Shown: piece after piece, positions 1-8,202 of the stretch
How positions within the stretch are numbered: position 1 is the first letter of the stretch
How the letters are laid out: each line of letters starts with the position of its first letter
Source: Mesorhizobium silamurunense
GTDB taxonomy: Bacteria; Pseudomonadota; Alphaproteobacteria; Rhizobiales; Rhizobiaceae
NCBI RefSeq assembly: GCF_014843825.1
Contig: NZ_JHQR01000144.1
Coordinates: forward strand, 1-38,685
Reading direction: 5' to 3'
Length of the DNA stretch: 38,685 bases
Notes under the pieces: generated by a model
The model's database searches: none
Told to the model about the DNA's origin: nothing
The model's input: only the letters and a program-made list of their open reading frames with translations
Program-made: the position numbers and the translations under genes

Positions 1-60
1 CTGGCGCCGCCCCCTCCCCGCTGCTTCGCAGCGACCCTCCCCACAAGGGGGAGGGTGGGA
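1..60. repeat. Short GC-rich palindromic intergenic repeat (partial at window edge)
   Basis: Two adjacent hairpins can be read: a 6-bp stem CGCTGC/GCAGCG around TTC (19-33) and a 9-bp stem ACCCTCCCC/GGGGAGGGT (34-56). The C-rich/G-rich style resembles palindromic repeats common between rhizobial genes. It lies 5 bases beyond the stop codon of the minus-strand TetR gene, so it could act as that gene's transcript end, although no clear T-run follows. The left edge is cut by the window. Confidence 0.5.
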
Positions 61-65
61 GCATC

Positions 66-707
66 CTACTCAGCCAACAACTCCCTCAGCGCCATGCGCT
101 TGTAGGCCGCGACCAGCCTGTCGCCCTCCCCGCGGTCGACGGATATTGCCAGCCGCACGGCGGCCTCGCCCATCTGCCAGACGAGGAATGCCGTCGTTTC
201 CAGTTCGACCGGGTCGGCATCCGGCCGCAATCGCTTCAGCACCGCCACCAGGAATTCGGCATTGGCCCGGCTGTCGGCGAGCTCAAGCTCGCGCAGTGCC
301 TTGTCGGCCTGCGTGCCCGACCAGATGTCGCGCATCACCGGCTCGGCCAGGAACAGGCGGTAGTAGATGTCGACCAACTCCGAAAACGCCTGTTTCAGGC
401 CTTCGGCATCGCTGACGTCTTTCAGCGCCGCGGCGATGCAGGCCTGGCTTTCAGCCGTGTAGCGCTCGGCCAGCGCCCAGACGATCGCCCGCTTGTCCGG
501 AAAGAACTGGTACAGCGAGCCGATCGACACCCCTGCCCTTTCCGCCACCTCGCCCATGCGCATGGCGTCGCTGCCCTGTTCGGCAATCAGCGCCGAGGCG
601 GCGGCAAGCATCCGCTCGACCCGCTCGCGGCTGCGCTGCTGCGTTGGCGCCCGTCGTGGTGAAGCGATGGCCGCCTGCTCGGCCTTGGCAGCAACCTTGT
701 CTTCCAT
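66..707 (-). CDS. TetR/AcrR family transcriptional regulator
   Basis: A predicted 213-aa DNA-binding repressor. The N-terminal helix-turn-helix lies at about residues 49-68 (MGEVAERAGVSIGSLYQFF), with the usual TetR pattern of Gly-Val-Ser followed by Leu-Tyr-x-Phe-Phe and then Asp-Lys; the rest is the helical ligand and dimer domain. I chose the ATG at 707 because GGAG lies 6-7 bases before it; a longer reading from 785 would run into the divergent promoter. It is divergent from the DUF1772 gene at 842, and the gap holds two 4-7-4 inverted repeats, so self-regulation and control of the neighbour are likely. The ligand cannot be told from sequence. Confidence 0.9.
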   Translation of the reverse strand: MEDKVAAKAEQAAIASPRRAPTQQRSRERVERMLAAASALIAEQGSDAMRMGEVAERAGVSIGSLYQFFPDKRAIVWALAERYTAESQACIAAALKDVSDAEGLKQAFSELVDIYYRLFLAEPVMRDIWSGTQADKALRELELADSRANAEFLVAVLKRLRPDADPVELETTAFLVWQMGEAAVRLAISVDRGEGDRLVAAYKRMALRELLAE

Positions 708-747
708 GACCCACTCCGAGACGATTTTCGAAACCTGGAAAATTGGC

Positions 748-776
748 TTGACTCGAAAAATACGAGGGTTTATCAC
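748..776 (+). promoter_or_regulatory. Probable sigma-70 promoter of the DUF1772 gene with an inverted-repeat operator in its spacer
   Basis: TTGACT (748-753) and TATCAC (771-776) are separated by 17 bases and point at the gene at 842. The spacer contains the inverted repeat CTCG-N7-CGAG (752-766), where a bound TetR dimer would block RNA polymerase. Assignment to the neighbouring TetR is inference from position. Confidence 0.5.
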
Positions 777-787
777 GTTTTGCAAAT

Positions 788-802
788 GTGAATATTACTC
801 AC
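788..802. promoter_or_regulatory. Second inverted repeat, possible TetR operator half
   Basis: GTGA-N7-TCAC (788-802) lies just downstream of the proposed -10 box and has the same 4-7-4 geometry as the inverted repeat in the promoter spacer, but a different arm sequence. It also overlaps an in-frame ATG at 788, which argues that the true start of the downstream gene is the ATG at 842. Confidence 0.3.
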
Positions 803-841
803 GTTCTGATCTGGACCGTCAACCAATCTGGAGCAACTGAG

Positions 842-1318
842 ATGATAAAACTTCTCCCCACCCTCGCCTTCATCGCCGCGATCGGCTCCGGCGTGGTCGG
901 CGGCGTCTTCTTCGCCTTCTCGAACTTCGTCATGCCGGCACTTGCGAGGCTGCCGGCTGCAGGCGGCATTGCAGCCATGAACTCGATCAGCATTACGGTG
1001 ATCACGCCGACCTTCATGACGGCGCTGTTCGGCACCGGTCTCATCTGCCTGGTGCTCATCGCTGCAGCTCTCTTCGGCTGGAGCCAGTCAGGCTCGTACT
1101 GGCTGCTCGCCGGCGCCGTGATCTACCCGATCGGCAACCCGATCGTGACCATGGTCTTCAACGTGCCGCTCAACGATGCGCTGGCCGCCGTCGACCCGGC
1201 AAGCGCCAACGGCGCCGTGGTGTGGACGAACTATCTAAGCGAGTGGGTGATGTGGAACCACGTCCGCACCGTCACCGCGATCGTCGCGATGGCGTGCTTC
1301 ATCATGGCGTTGATCTGA
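842..1318 (+). CDS. DUF1772 (anthrone oxygenase-like) integral membrane protein
   Basis: A 158-aa hydrophobic protein with about four membrane segments, the first at residues 3-25. The pattern of short helices with an Asn-rich Asn-Pro-Ile-Val and Asn-Val-Pro-Leu-Asn motif in the third segment fits the DUF1772 family, which includes anthrone oxygenase homologues; bacterial members have no settled function. The ATG at 842 has GGAG about 9 bases upstream; an in-frame ATG at 788 would sit inside the operator region. The divergent TetR gene suggests the protein is made only in response to a small molecule. I infer a membrane role in handling that compound but cannot name it. Confidence 0.75.
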   Translation: MIKLLPTLAFIAAIGSGVVGGVFFAFSNFVMPALARLPAAGGIAAMNSISITVITPTFMTALFGTGLICLVLIAAALFGWSQSGSYWLLAGAVIYPIGNPIVTMVFNVPLNDALAAVDPASANGAVVWTNYLSEWVMWNHVRTVTAIVAMACFIMALI

Positions 1319-1338
1319 AGAGGCACTCCGCAATGCAA

Positions 1339-1361
1339 AGACCCCGCTTCAGGCGGGGTCT
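1339..1361. terminator. Bidirectional hairpin terminator between convergent genes
   Basis: A 9-bp perfect stem, AGACCCCGC (1339-1347) with GCGGGGTCT (1353-1361), and a 5-base loop. It lies between the convergent DUF1772 and SelT/W-like genes; the stop codon of the latter (1349-1351) is inside the loop. T-rich tracts are short on both sides. Confidence 0.7.
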
Positions 1362-1660
1362 GTCTTCTTGTGGGTTTTGCGGTCGGCATGGCCGAGATCG
1401 CGATCCGGATCGATGACATCGCGGACCAGCTGCTTCAGCTTCGCCGCATCCGGAAAGCCGCCGTCGCGCTTGCGGTCCCAGATAAGCACGTCGTTGCAGG
1501 AAATGGTGAAGATACCGCCGGTGCCCGGCACCAGCGTCACTTCGCCAAGATCGGTGCCGAAGGTGGAAAGGAGTTCCTGCGCCATCCAGCCGGCACGCAA
1601 CAGCCACTGGCATTGCGTGCAATAGGTGATGCGGATGGTGGGAAGCAGTGTTTCGCTCAT
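1349..1660 (-). CDS. SelT/SelW/SelH (Rdx) family thioredoxin-fold protein
   Basis: A 103-aa small cytosolic protein. The family mark is the N-terminal redox motif Cys-Thr-Gln-Cys within ITYCTQCQW (about residues 11-19), followed by the short Rdx fold with the conserved segment LVPGTGGIF. In selenoprotein homologues the second Cys position is selenocysteine; here both are ordinary Cys. Family members are thought to be thiol oxidoreductases with unknown partners. The gene starts 11 bases after yebC ends and is probably co-transcribed with it. The C-terminus is rich in Lys and Asp and reads into the terminator hairpin. Confidence 0.85.
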   Translation of the reverse strand: MSETLLPTIRITYCTQCQWLLRAGWMAQELLSTFGTDLGEVTLVPGTGGIFTISCNDVLIWDRKRDGGFPDAAKLKQLVRDVIDPDRDLGHADRKTHKKTDPA

Positions 1661-1671
1661 GGCGGGCTGGC

Positions 1672-2421
1672 TCAGGCCGCGCTGAGCTTGGCCATCGTCT
1701 CGTCGTCGACCTCGAAATTGGCGTAGACGCTCTGCACGTCATCATCGTCCTCGAGGGTGGCGACCAGCTTCATCAGCGATTGCGCCCGCTCTTCGTCGAC
1801 CGGGACGTTGTTCTGCGGCCGCCAGATCGGCTTTACCGATTCCGCCTCGCCGAGCGCGGCTTCGAGCGACTTCGACACCTCGCCGAGATTTTCGAAGCCG
1901 CAGTAGATGGTGTGGCCTTCCTCGTCCGACTCGACATCGTCGGCGCCCGCCTCGATCGCGGCCTCCATGACCTTGTCGGCGCTGCCGGCCGAAGCTGGAT
2001 AGTAGATCTCGCCGATCCGGTCCCACATGAAGGACACCGAGCCGGTTTCGCCGAGCGCCCCGCCGGCCTTGGTGAAGGCTGCGCGCACATTGGACGCGGA
2101 GCGGTTGCGGTTGTCGGTCAGCGCCTCGACGATCAGCGCCACGCCGCCCGGGCCGTAGCCCTCGTAGCGCACCGCCTCGTAGTTCTCGGCATCGCCGGCG
2201 GAGGCCTTGTTGATGGCGCGCTGGATGTTGTCCTTCGGCATCGACACCGCCTTGGCGTTTTGCACCGCAAGGCGCAGCCGCGGGTTCATCGCCGGGTCCG
2301 GCGTGCCGGTCTTGGCGGCGACAGTGATTTCGCGCGCCAGCTTGGAAAACATTTTCGACCGCACCGCATCCTGGCGGCCCTTGCGGTGCATGATGTTCTT
2401 GAACTGCGAATGGCCAGCCAT
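1672..2421 (-). CDS. yebC: YebC/PmpR family protein
   Basis: A 249-aa protein starting [18 protein letters not shown], the typical N-terminus of the YebC/TACO1 family, and of usual length. Conserved internal stretches include the [10 protein letters not shown] segment and the [14 protein letters not shown] segment. Members bind DNA as regulators (PmpR) or act on ribosomes to help translation of proline-rich sequences; the sequence does not tell which applies here. In many bacteria it sits near ruvC/ruvAB, but here it is followed by the SelT/W-like gene with 11 bases between. Start confirmed by the conserved N-terminus. Confidence 0.95.
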   Translation of the reverse strand: MAGHSQFKNIMHRKGRQDAVRSKMFSKLAREITVAAKTGTPDPAMNPRLRLAVQNAKAVSMPKDNIQRAINKASAGDAENYEAVRYEGYGPGGVALIVEALTDNRNRSASNVRAAFTKAGGALGETGSVSFMWDRIGEIYYPASAGSADKVMEAAIEAGADDVESDEEGHTIYCGFENLGEVSKSLEAALGEAESVKPIWRPQNNVPVDEERAQSLMKLVATLEDDDDVQSVYANFEVDDETMAKLSAA

Positions 2422-2444
2422 GGCACCCCTGTCGTGTTCGGCTA

Positions 2445-2490
2445 GAGCATTTTTAGCCGGGCGCGATCACCCGGCATCGGCAAAATGCTC
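2445..2490. repeat. Palindromic intergenic repeat
   Basis: A near-perfect hairpin: outer arms GAGCATTTT (2445-2453) and AAAATGCTC (2482-2490), inner arms CCGGG/CCCGG. It lies upstream of yebC (ATG at 2421). The AT-rich outer and GC-rich inner arms resemble one of the dispersed rhizobial palindromes. The remainder of 2491-2635 shows nothing I recognise. Confidence 0.5.
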
Positions 2491-2635
2491 GAATTCAAAT
2501 TTTCAGAACGTCTGAGCCATGCCTGCAAAGGCACGCGGCGCTCTCTGTCGGAATGGCCGGCTTATAGATAAATCGGCTCAATTCGTCCAGCCGGGCCGTC
2601 GAGCCGGCGCCGAAGCCAGCCTCGTGAGGATTTTG

Positions 2636-2959
2636 TCAGCCCTCCAGATCCGATTTGAGCCGGTCGAGGATACTGATGGCATGGCCGGCATACTGGCTGA
2701 TCCAGCGGTCGTGGATCTGCTTGATCGGCAAAGCGTTGAGATGGTTCCAGCGTTCGCGCCCCTCGCGCTTTGCGACGACCAGAGCGGCTTCCTCAAGCAC
2801 CTTGAGGTGCATCATCACCGTGCAGCGGTCCATGTCCGGGAAAGCCTCGCAGAGCGCGCCCGTGGTCTGCGGCTGATCCTTCAGCCGGTCCAGCAACTCG
2901 CGCCGGCGCGGATGCGCCAAGGCCTTGAAAACATGGTCGTCCGCAGTTTGACTTGACAT
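2636..2959 (-). CDS. ArsR/SmtB family transcriptional regulator
   Basis: A 107-aa winged-helix regulator. The hallmark FKALAHPRRRELLDRL lies at residues 11-26, followed by a recognition helix region around CTVMMHLKVLEEAALV. The metal-binding Cys pair of arsenic sensors (CxCxxC) is not present, so this belongs to the metal-free ArsR group often paired with SRPBCC proteins. It is divergent from the SRPBCC-VOC-SRPBCC operon. A perfect inverted repeat overlaps its own start codon, so it very likely represses itself and the operon. The inducing signal is unknown. Confidence 0.9.
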   Translation of the reverse strand: MSSQTADDHVFKALAHPRRRELLDRLKDQPQTTGALCEAFPDMDRCTVMMHLKVLEEAALVVAKREGRERWNHLNALPIKQIHDRWISQYAGHAISILDRLKSDLEG

Positions 2960-2982
2960 GTTATGTTTCTATAACATATCAT
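2953..2982 (+). promoter_or_regulatory. Promoter of the SRPBCC operon overlapping the ArsR operator
   Basis: TTGACA (2953-2958) and TATCAT (2977-2982) with an 18-base spacer point at the SRPBCC gene. The spacer is almost filled by the operator: ATGTTAT (2958-2964), six bases, ATAACAT (2971-2977), a perfect 7-6-7 inverted repeat. The left arm includes the ATG of the divergent arsR-type gene. Confidence 0.65.
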
Positions 2983-3010
2983 TTCAAGGAGCAAGGAAGG
3001 AGCTGTGGAT

Positions 3011-3493
3011 ATGTCTCTTGGATTCAGGATTTCCGGACGCATCGGCAAACCGGTCGCCGAGGTCTTCGACGCTGTGGTCAATCCGACGAAGCTCAGCGGC
3101 TATTTCACCACCATAGGCGGCGCCTCCGCTCCGTTGATCGCCGGCACCACCGTCACCTGGTGGAAGACGGTGCCGGTCGAGGTCGATGAGGTGACCAAGG
3201 ACAAGCGCATCGTGCTGCGCTGGGACGCGACCGATACCGAGGGCAAGCCGGCCTACAAGACCCGCATCGAGATGAATTTCGAGCCGCTGGACGACGGCGG
3301 CACCTTCGTCACCATCGCCGAGGCCGGCTGGCACGAAGGCGAGACCGGCCTGAAGAAATCCTACCTCAACTGCGAGGGCTGGTCGCAAATGCTCGCCTGC
3401 ATGAAGGCCTATCTCGAATACGGCATCAACTTGCGCGACGGCTACTATCGCAGCGAGATGAAGGGCGAACCCGCCAACGAAACCAACATCTGA
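3011..3493 (+). CDS. SRPBCC (AHSA1-like) domain protein
   Basis: A 160-aa protein of the START/Bet v 1 superfamily, Aha1-C-like branch. It opens with FRISGRIGKPVAEVFDAVV, and has the family features of a Trp-x-x-Gly-type turn and a long C-terminal helix (SQMLACMKAYLEYGINLR). These folds form a hydrophobic pocket for a small ligand; the ligand is unknown. I prefer ATG 3011 to GTG 3005, because GGAAGGAG ends at 3002, 8 bases before the ATG. First gene of a three-gene operon under the divergent ArsR regulator. Confidence 0.85.
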   Translation: MSLGFRISGRIGKPVAEVFDAVVNPTKLSGYFTTIGGASAPLIAGTTVTWWKTVPVEVDEVTKDKRIVLRWDATDTEGKPAYKTRIEMNFEPLDDGGTFVTIAEAGWHEGETGLKKSYLNCEGWSQMLACMKAYLEYGINLRDGYYRSEMKGEPANETNI

Positions 3494-3522
3494 GCCCAAT
3501 CTCTGAGCCAGGGAGGACTGCC

Positions 3523-3912
3523 GTGAAAGTAACGCCATTCCTGATGTTCGAAGGTCGGGCCGAGGAGGCCATGACCCTCTATTGCGAGACCATTCCGGAA
3601 AGCAGCGTCCTCGACGTCACGCGCTATGGCGCCGGTGAGGACGGACCCGAAGGGACGGTCAAGCTGGCCCGCGCCTCGATCGGCGGCACGGAGGTGATGA
3701 TCTTCAACAGCCCGGTGCACCACGCCTTCGCCTTCACGCCGTCGGTCTCGTTCTTCGTCGACTGTTCGTCCGACCAGGAACAGGAGCAGATCATCGACGT
3801 TCTGTCCAAGGACGGCGCGTTCCTGATGCCGCCCGGCAATTACGGCTTCAGCCAACGTTTCGCCTGGCTCAACGACAGGTTCGGCGTCTCCTGGCAGATC
3901 AATCTGCCCTGA
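3523..3912 (+). CDS. VOC family protein (PhnB/YjdN-like)
   Basis: A 129-aa glyoxalase/bleomycin-resistance fold protein of the '3-dmu-9_3-mt' (PhnB) type. Typical elements are TPFLMFEGRAEEAMTLY at the start, the segment EGTVKLARASIGG with the metal- or substrate-facing strand, and the C-terminal FAWLNDRFGVSWQI. Despite the old family name it is not a methyltransferase. It follows the first SRPBCC gene by 29 bases and has GGGAGG before its ATG. The pairing with two SRPBCC proteins suggests all three act on the same small molecule; that is inference. Confidence 0.85.
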   Translation: MKVTPFLMFEGRAEEAMTLYCETIPESSVLDVTRYGAGEDGPEGTVKLARASIGGTEVMIFNSPVHHAFAFTPSVSFFVDCSSDQEQEQIIDVLSKDGAFLMPPGNYGFSQRFAWLNDRFGVSWQINLP

Positions 3913-3966
3913 CGCGGCTCAAAGGCCGCAGCAGATTCAATATGCCTGCAATGGAAGGAGGCCACC

Positions 3967-4434
3967 ATGGAACTCCGCGAAACCCCGACCGCCGAGACCG
4001 GCATGCTGATCCGCCGGCCGGTCGCCGAAGTTTTCGAGGCGATCGTCGATCCGTCGGTCACGACGAAATTCTGGTTCACGCATTCCAGTGGCCGGTTGGA
4101 CGAAGGCAAGACGGTTCAGTGGGAGTGGCGCATGTATGGCGTTTCGACCAAGGTCGAGGTCAGCGAGATCGTTCCCAACGAAAAGCTCGTCATGCAATGG
4201 AGCGAGCCGCCGACCACCGTCGTCTGGACCTTCACCGAGATGCCTGGCGACGCAACTTTCCTCGAAGTCCGCAATTTCGGTTTTGCCGGCTCTGGCGACG
4301 AACAGGTAAAGCAGGCAGTCGAATCCACCGGCGGTTTCTCGCTGGTGCTCGCCGGCGCCAAGGCCTGGCTGGAAAAGGGTGTGGCGCTGGGATTGATCGG
4401 CGATCGCCACCCCAAGGGCGTTGCGTCCGAATAG
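3967..4434 (+). CDS. SRPBCC (AHSA1-like) domain protein
   Basis: A 155-aa second SRPBCC protein, only distantly like the first one in this operon. Family features include RRPVAEVFEAIVDPSVTTKFW near the start, the central VQWEWRMYGV strand and the C-terminal helix around LVLAGAKAWLEKGVALGL. A strong ribosome site (GGAAGGAGG) lies before the ATG at 3967. Last gene of the ArsR-controlled operon and convergent with terC, whose stop codon is 25 bases away. The substrate is unknown. Confidence 0.85.
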   Translation: MELRETPTAETGMLIRRPVAEVFEAIVDPSVTTKFWFTHSSGRLDEGKTVQWEWRMYGVSTKVEVSEIVPNEKLVMQWSEPPTTVVWTFTEMPGDATFLEVRNFGFAGSGDEQVKQAVESTGGFSLVLAGAKAWLEKGVALGLIGDRHPKGVASE

Positions 4435-4459
4435 CAGTGCTTGCCGCCCCGGCCGAGGC

Positions 4460-5227
4460 TCAGTGCTCGCCGCCCGAGCCTTGCTTTTTCCGCCGCCGCG
4501 CCAGCATGTTGAGCCCCTCTACCAGGGCGGAAAAACCCATGGCGGCGTAGATGTAGCCCTTGGGCACGTGGTAGCCCATGCCGTCGGCGATCAGCGTCAT
4601 GCCGATCATCAGCAGGAAGCCCAGCGCCAGCATGACGATTGTGGGATTCCTGGCGATGAAATTGGCGAGCGGCGTCGCCGCCACCATCATCACGCTCACC
4701 GCCACGATCACCGCGATGTACATGATGGCGATCTCGTCGGTCATGCCGACGGCTGTGATGATCGAGTCGATCGAGAAGACGAGGTCTAGCAGCAGGATCT
4801 GGAAGATCGCGCCGGCCAGGCTCATCTGCAGCGTGCCGCCGACCATCGAGTCCTGATGGTCCTGCGGGTCGACCGTGTGGTGGATCTCCTTGGTCGCCTT
4901 CCACACCAGGAACAGGCCGCCGGCGATCAGGATCAGGTCGCGCCAGGAAAAGCCGTGACCGAACGCCGTGAACACCGGCGCCGTCAATTGCACGATGATC
5001 GAGATCGTGGCGAGCAGGATGAGCCGCATGACCAGCGCCGCCGAGATGCCGAGCCGGCGCGCGCGTGCCCTTTGCGCTTCGGGCAGCTTGTTGGTGAGGA
5101 TCGAGATGAAGATCAGGTTGTCGATGCCGAGCACGACCTCCAGCACCACCAGCGTCAACAGTGCGACCCACGCGGTCGGATCGGAAACGAAAGCAAGGTG
5201 CGGCGCCAGGAATTCGACAAGCTGCAT
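4460..5227 (-). CDS. TerC family integral membrane protein
   Basis: A 255-aa membrane protein with about seven transmembrane helices. The conserved acidic membrane motifs are visible: [20 protein letters not shown] in the first part, and [18 protein letters not shown] in the middle. TerC-family proteins (Alx, MeeF/MeeY-like) are linked to manganese export, including metal loading of exported proteins, and to tellurite resistance. No other ter gene is nearby, so a manganese role is more likely than tellurite resistance here. The C-terminal tail is short, basic and Gly-rich. Start chosen from the usual MQLVEFL-type N-terminus. Confidence 0.9.
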   Translation of the reverse strand: MQLVEFLAPHLAFVSDPTAWVALLTLVVLEVVLGIDNLIFISILTNKLPEAQRARARRLGISAALVMRLILLATISIIVQLTAPVFTAFGHGFSWRDLILIAGGLFLVWKATKEIHHTVDPQDHQDSMVGGTLQMSLAGAIFQILLLDLVFSIDSIITAVGMTDEIAIMYIAVIVAVSVMMVAATPLANFIARNPTIVMLALGFLLMIGMTLIADGMGYHVPKGYIYAAMGFSALVEGLNMLARRRKKQGSGGEH

Positions 5228-5297
5228 GAAGGTCGTCCCCTCTACGATCTAGAGCAGTTTTGTCGCCAGTTAGGTACTGGCCTCTCTCATATCAATG

Positions 5298-6122
5298 TCA
5301 CGGCCAGAAGGATGGCGCCGTTTCCTCCAGCCGGGGGCCGCGACGAAACGGCGCGATCTTCTCGGCAAGCCCGGTCCGGTCGGAAATCTCGACGCCGATG
5401 CCGCAGAGCGTCGCTGGTCCGCTCGCCGCCTCGAAGCGGCCCTTCGGCACTTTCGACAGGAAGCGGTTGAGCGGCTCTTCCTTGTCCATGCCGAGCGAGG
5501 AGTCATAGTCGCCGCACATGCCGGCATCCGAGATATAGGCGGTGCCGCCCTTGAGGATCTGGTGGTCGGCGGTCGGCTGGTGCGTATGGGTGCCGACCAC
5601 CAGGCTGGCGCGGCCGTCGACGAAATGCGCGAAGCACATCTTTTCCGAGGTCGCCTCGGCGTGGAAATCGATCACCGCCGCATCGGCCTGCTCGCCGAGC
5701 GGACAGGCGGCAAGCTCGCGCTCGCCGGCCTGGAAAGGATCGTCGAGCTCGGGATGCATGAAGACGCGCCCCATGATGTTGGCGACCAGCACCCGCGCGC
5801 CGTTCCTGGCGATGTAGACGCCCGAGCCGCGCCCCGGCGTGCCCTTGGGAAAATTGGAGGGGCGCAGGAAGCGCTCCTCGCGCGGCGCGAAGATCAACGC
5901 GTCGCGCTGATCCCAGACATGGTTGCCGGTGGTGACGACGTCGGCGCCCGCCGCAAGCGTCTCGCGGAAAATCTCCTCGGTGATGCCGAAGCCGCCGGCG
6001 GCATTCTCGCCATTGACGATGACGAAATCGAGCTTGAAATCGGAGATCAGCCCAGGCAGCTGTTCCCACACCGCCGTGCGCCCAGTTTTTCCGACCATGT
6101 CGCCGAGGAAGAGAAGTCTCAT
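5298..6122 (-). CDS. TIGR00282/YmdB-type metallophosphoesterase
   Basis: A 274-aa cytosolic phosphoesterase. The motifs of the family are all present: FLGDMVGKTGR (Asp8) at the N-terminus, VNGENAAGGFGIT (37-49), TTGNHVWDQ (64-72), a His in DFHAEATSEK, and the C-terminal metal-binding GTHTHQPTADHQI. Relatives such as B. subtilis YmdB hydrolyse 2',3'-cyclic nucleotides and use two iron ions. The start at 6122 matches the family N-terminus; an extension to 6173 has no homology support. It lies between 5-formyl-THF cyclo-ligase and terC, all on the minus strand. Confidence 0.88.
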   Translation of the reverse strand: MRLLFLGDMVGKTGRTAVWEQLPGLISDFKLDFVIVNGENAAGGFGITEEIFRETLAAGADVVTTGNHVWDQRDALIFAPREERFLRPSNFPKGTPGRGSGVYIARNGARVLVANIMGRVFMHPELDDPFQAGERELAACPLGEQADAAVIDFHAEATSEKMCFAHFVDGRASLVVGTHTHQPTADHQILKGGTAYISDAGMCGDYDSSLGMDKEEPLNRFLSKVPKGRFEAASGPATLCGIGVEISDRTGLAEKIAPFRRGPRLEETAPSFWP

Positions 6123-6204
6123 ATGATCCCGTGCCGAAAGTCCGCCAAGCAAAAGCTGCATGACTTTCCGCAAAGATCATGCGTTCTCAGACGCTTTTCT
6201 ACAA

Positions 6205-6786
6205 TTACGGTGTGAACCGGCGCAACCCGCTCTCGGTCAGTATTTCCGGGATGATCACGTCGTGGTTCTCATCCGGCACCATCGGAACCTCCTGGCAGTC
6301 GAAAGCGATGCCGATCAGCCGGGGCGGCAGGCCCTTGTCGGCCAGCCTCGCGATCGCCCGGTCGTAATAGCCGGCGCCATAGCCGATGCGGTGGCCGCGC
6401 GCATCGAAGGCGGCGAGCGGCACCAGCATCAGCGAAGGATCGAGCTCTTCCGCCTCCTCATGCGGCCCGACCGTGCCGAAGCCCATCTCGACCATCGGCG
6501 CGCCACGTACCAATTCGCGGAAGACGATGGTGGTCTTGTCGAGGATTGCCGGCAGGCAGAGCCTGGCGCCTTTCTCACGCAAGGCGAACATCAGCGGCCG
6601 CACATCGACCTCGGAGCGCATCGGCCAGAAGCCGGAGACGATCTGGCCTGGCTCCACGGCGATCTCATCCTTCGCGGTCTCGGCCATTTCGAGCGCGATC
6701 TCCACACGCCAGAATTCATCGAGCGCATCGCGCCGGGCCAGCGCTTCCTTACGAAGCCGTTTTTTCAGGTCTTTGGAAGGTGTCAT
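6205..6786 (-). CDS. 5-formyltetrahydrofolate cyclo-ligase
   Basis: A 193-aa enzyme that uses ATP to convert 5-formyl-THF to 5,10-methenyl-THF in one-carbon metabolism. The signature GYGAGYYDRAI is at residues 135-145, preceded by the conserved VPLAAFDARGHRIG and the substrate-binding EMGFGTVGP segment. Length fits the family (about 190 aa). It lies directly downstream of the 6S RNA gene on the same strand, the arrangement of E. coli ssrS-ygfA. The ATG at 6786 lacks a clear Shine-Dalgarno. Between the 6S gene and this start lie two palindromic repeats (6844-6931). Confidence 0.92.
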   Translation of the reverse strand: MTPSKDLKKRLRKEALARRDALDEFWRVEIALEMAETAKDEIAVEPGQIVSGFWPMRSEVDVRPLMFALREKGARLCLPAILDKTTIVFRELVRGAPMVEMGFGTVGPHEEAEELDPSLMLVPLAAFDARGHRIGYGAGYYDRAIARLADKGLPPRLIGIAFDCQEVPMVPDENHDVIIPEILTESGLRRFTP

Positions 6787-6843
6787 GCGTGGACGCTAGA
6801 AAAGGTCAGATTTGGGTGGAGTTTTAGGAGCGACGTTTTCTAC

Positions 6844-6899
6844 CGCATGATCCACCGAAGTGTCAGCGGTTCGGTGAAAGATCATGCGCAAAAAAAGAT
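6844..6899 (+). repeat. Palindromic repeat family A, copy 1
   Basis: A hairpin with outer arms CGCATGATC (about 6844-6852) and GATCATGCG, inner arms ACCGAA/TTCGGT and a loop containing GTCAGCGG, followed by an A-rich stretch. Same layout as copies at 32459-32562 and 36148-36248: GCATG-type outer stem, CCRAA-type inner stem, GTGCAGCGG-like loop. It lies between 6S RNA and the cyclo-ligase gene. Confidence 0.65.
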
Positions 6900-6931
6900 A
6901 GCGGAGCGAACTTTTCGTTCGTGAGCACCGC
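6900..6931 (+). repeat. Covarying hairpin family B, copy 1
   Basis: Inner stem GCGAAC (6906-6911) with GTTCGT (6917-6922) around loop TTTTC, then GAGCACCG. Closely matches copies at 11730-11765 and 12260-12295, with compensating changes in the stem. In this copy GCGG (6901-6904) can pair with CCGC (6928-6931) as the outer stem, offset from the other two. It directly follows repeat A copy 1. Confidence 0.65.
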
Positions 6932-6976
6932 ACAAAACGGCGCAACGACAAAATCCGCCAAATATGGGCTTTTCGA

Positions 6977-7138
6977 CGAGTGACGATCCACACAACCGGT
7001 GGAGAGGTCGATCCCGGGTGCCTACAAAGTAGGTGGGCGCCGTGTGAGAAAACCCACGAGTCTTCCCAGGGACAGCTCCCCAAGGATCGATAAGGCCCCG
7101 GGGATAAGTTTCTCCTGCCGGGAAGCGCAGACCGCCAG
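6977..7138 (-). ncRNA. ssrS: 6S RNA (approximate ends)
   Basis: This stretch encodes no convincing protein but reads on the minus strand like alphaproteobacterial 6S RNA. Recognised parts are a G/C-rich central region around CTTATCCCCGGGG and CCTTGGGGAGCTGTCCC, the segment GACTCGTGGGTTTTCTCACA, and a hairpin CCTAC-TTT-GTAGG near the 3' part. A TATATT -10-like box at 7143-7148 (minus) places the 5' end near 7136. It is immediately upstream of 5-formyl-THF cyclo-ligase, as in many bacteria. 6S RNA binds the sigma-70 RNA polymerase holoenzyme and mimics an open promoter. Both ends are estimates from a length of about 160 nt. Confidence 0.72.
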
Positions 7139-7274
7139 CGCCAATATAGGCCGACGCTTGGCCGAGCGCCAGAGAAACGAAAGGTGACAAACGAACGGCG
7201 GAAACGAATGGCCGTTAAAGCTTGCACGCGTGCGCATGGCTCCTTACGGTCCCGCCGCTCGGATAGGAGAAGAA

Positions 7275-8114
<840 letters not shown>

Positions 8115-8202
8115 GCGACAGCAATAGCGCTTTCTCCAGCTGTGGACCGTTGCCGGCAAGCGGCCGCTGTCGCAGCTTCCGACCAAAACATTGGAGGAAA
8201 AC

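Noticed and set aside
4460..5227. Tellurite resistance operon
   Set aside because: Only a TerC-family protein is present; no terZABDE genes, so a manganese-type function is more likely.
6999..7187. Small plus-strand open frame within the 6S region
   Set aside because: No ribosome site or family match; the RNA reading on the other strand and the conserved gene order explain the sequence better.
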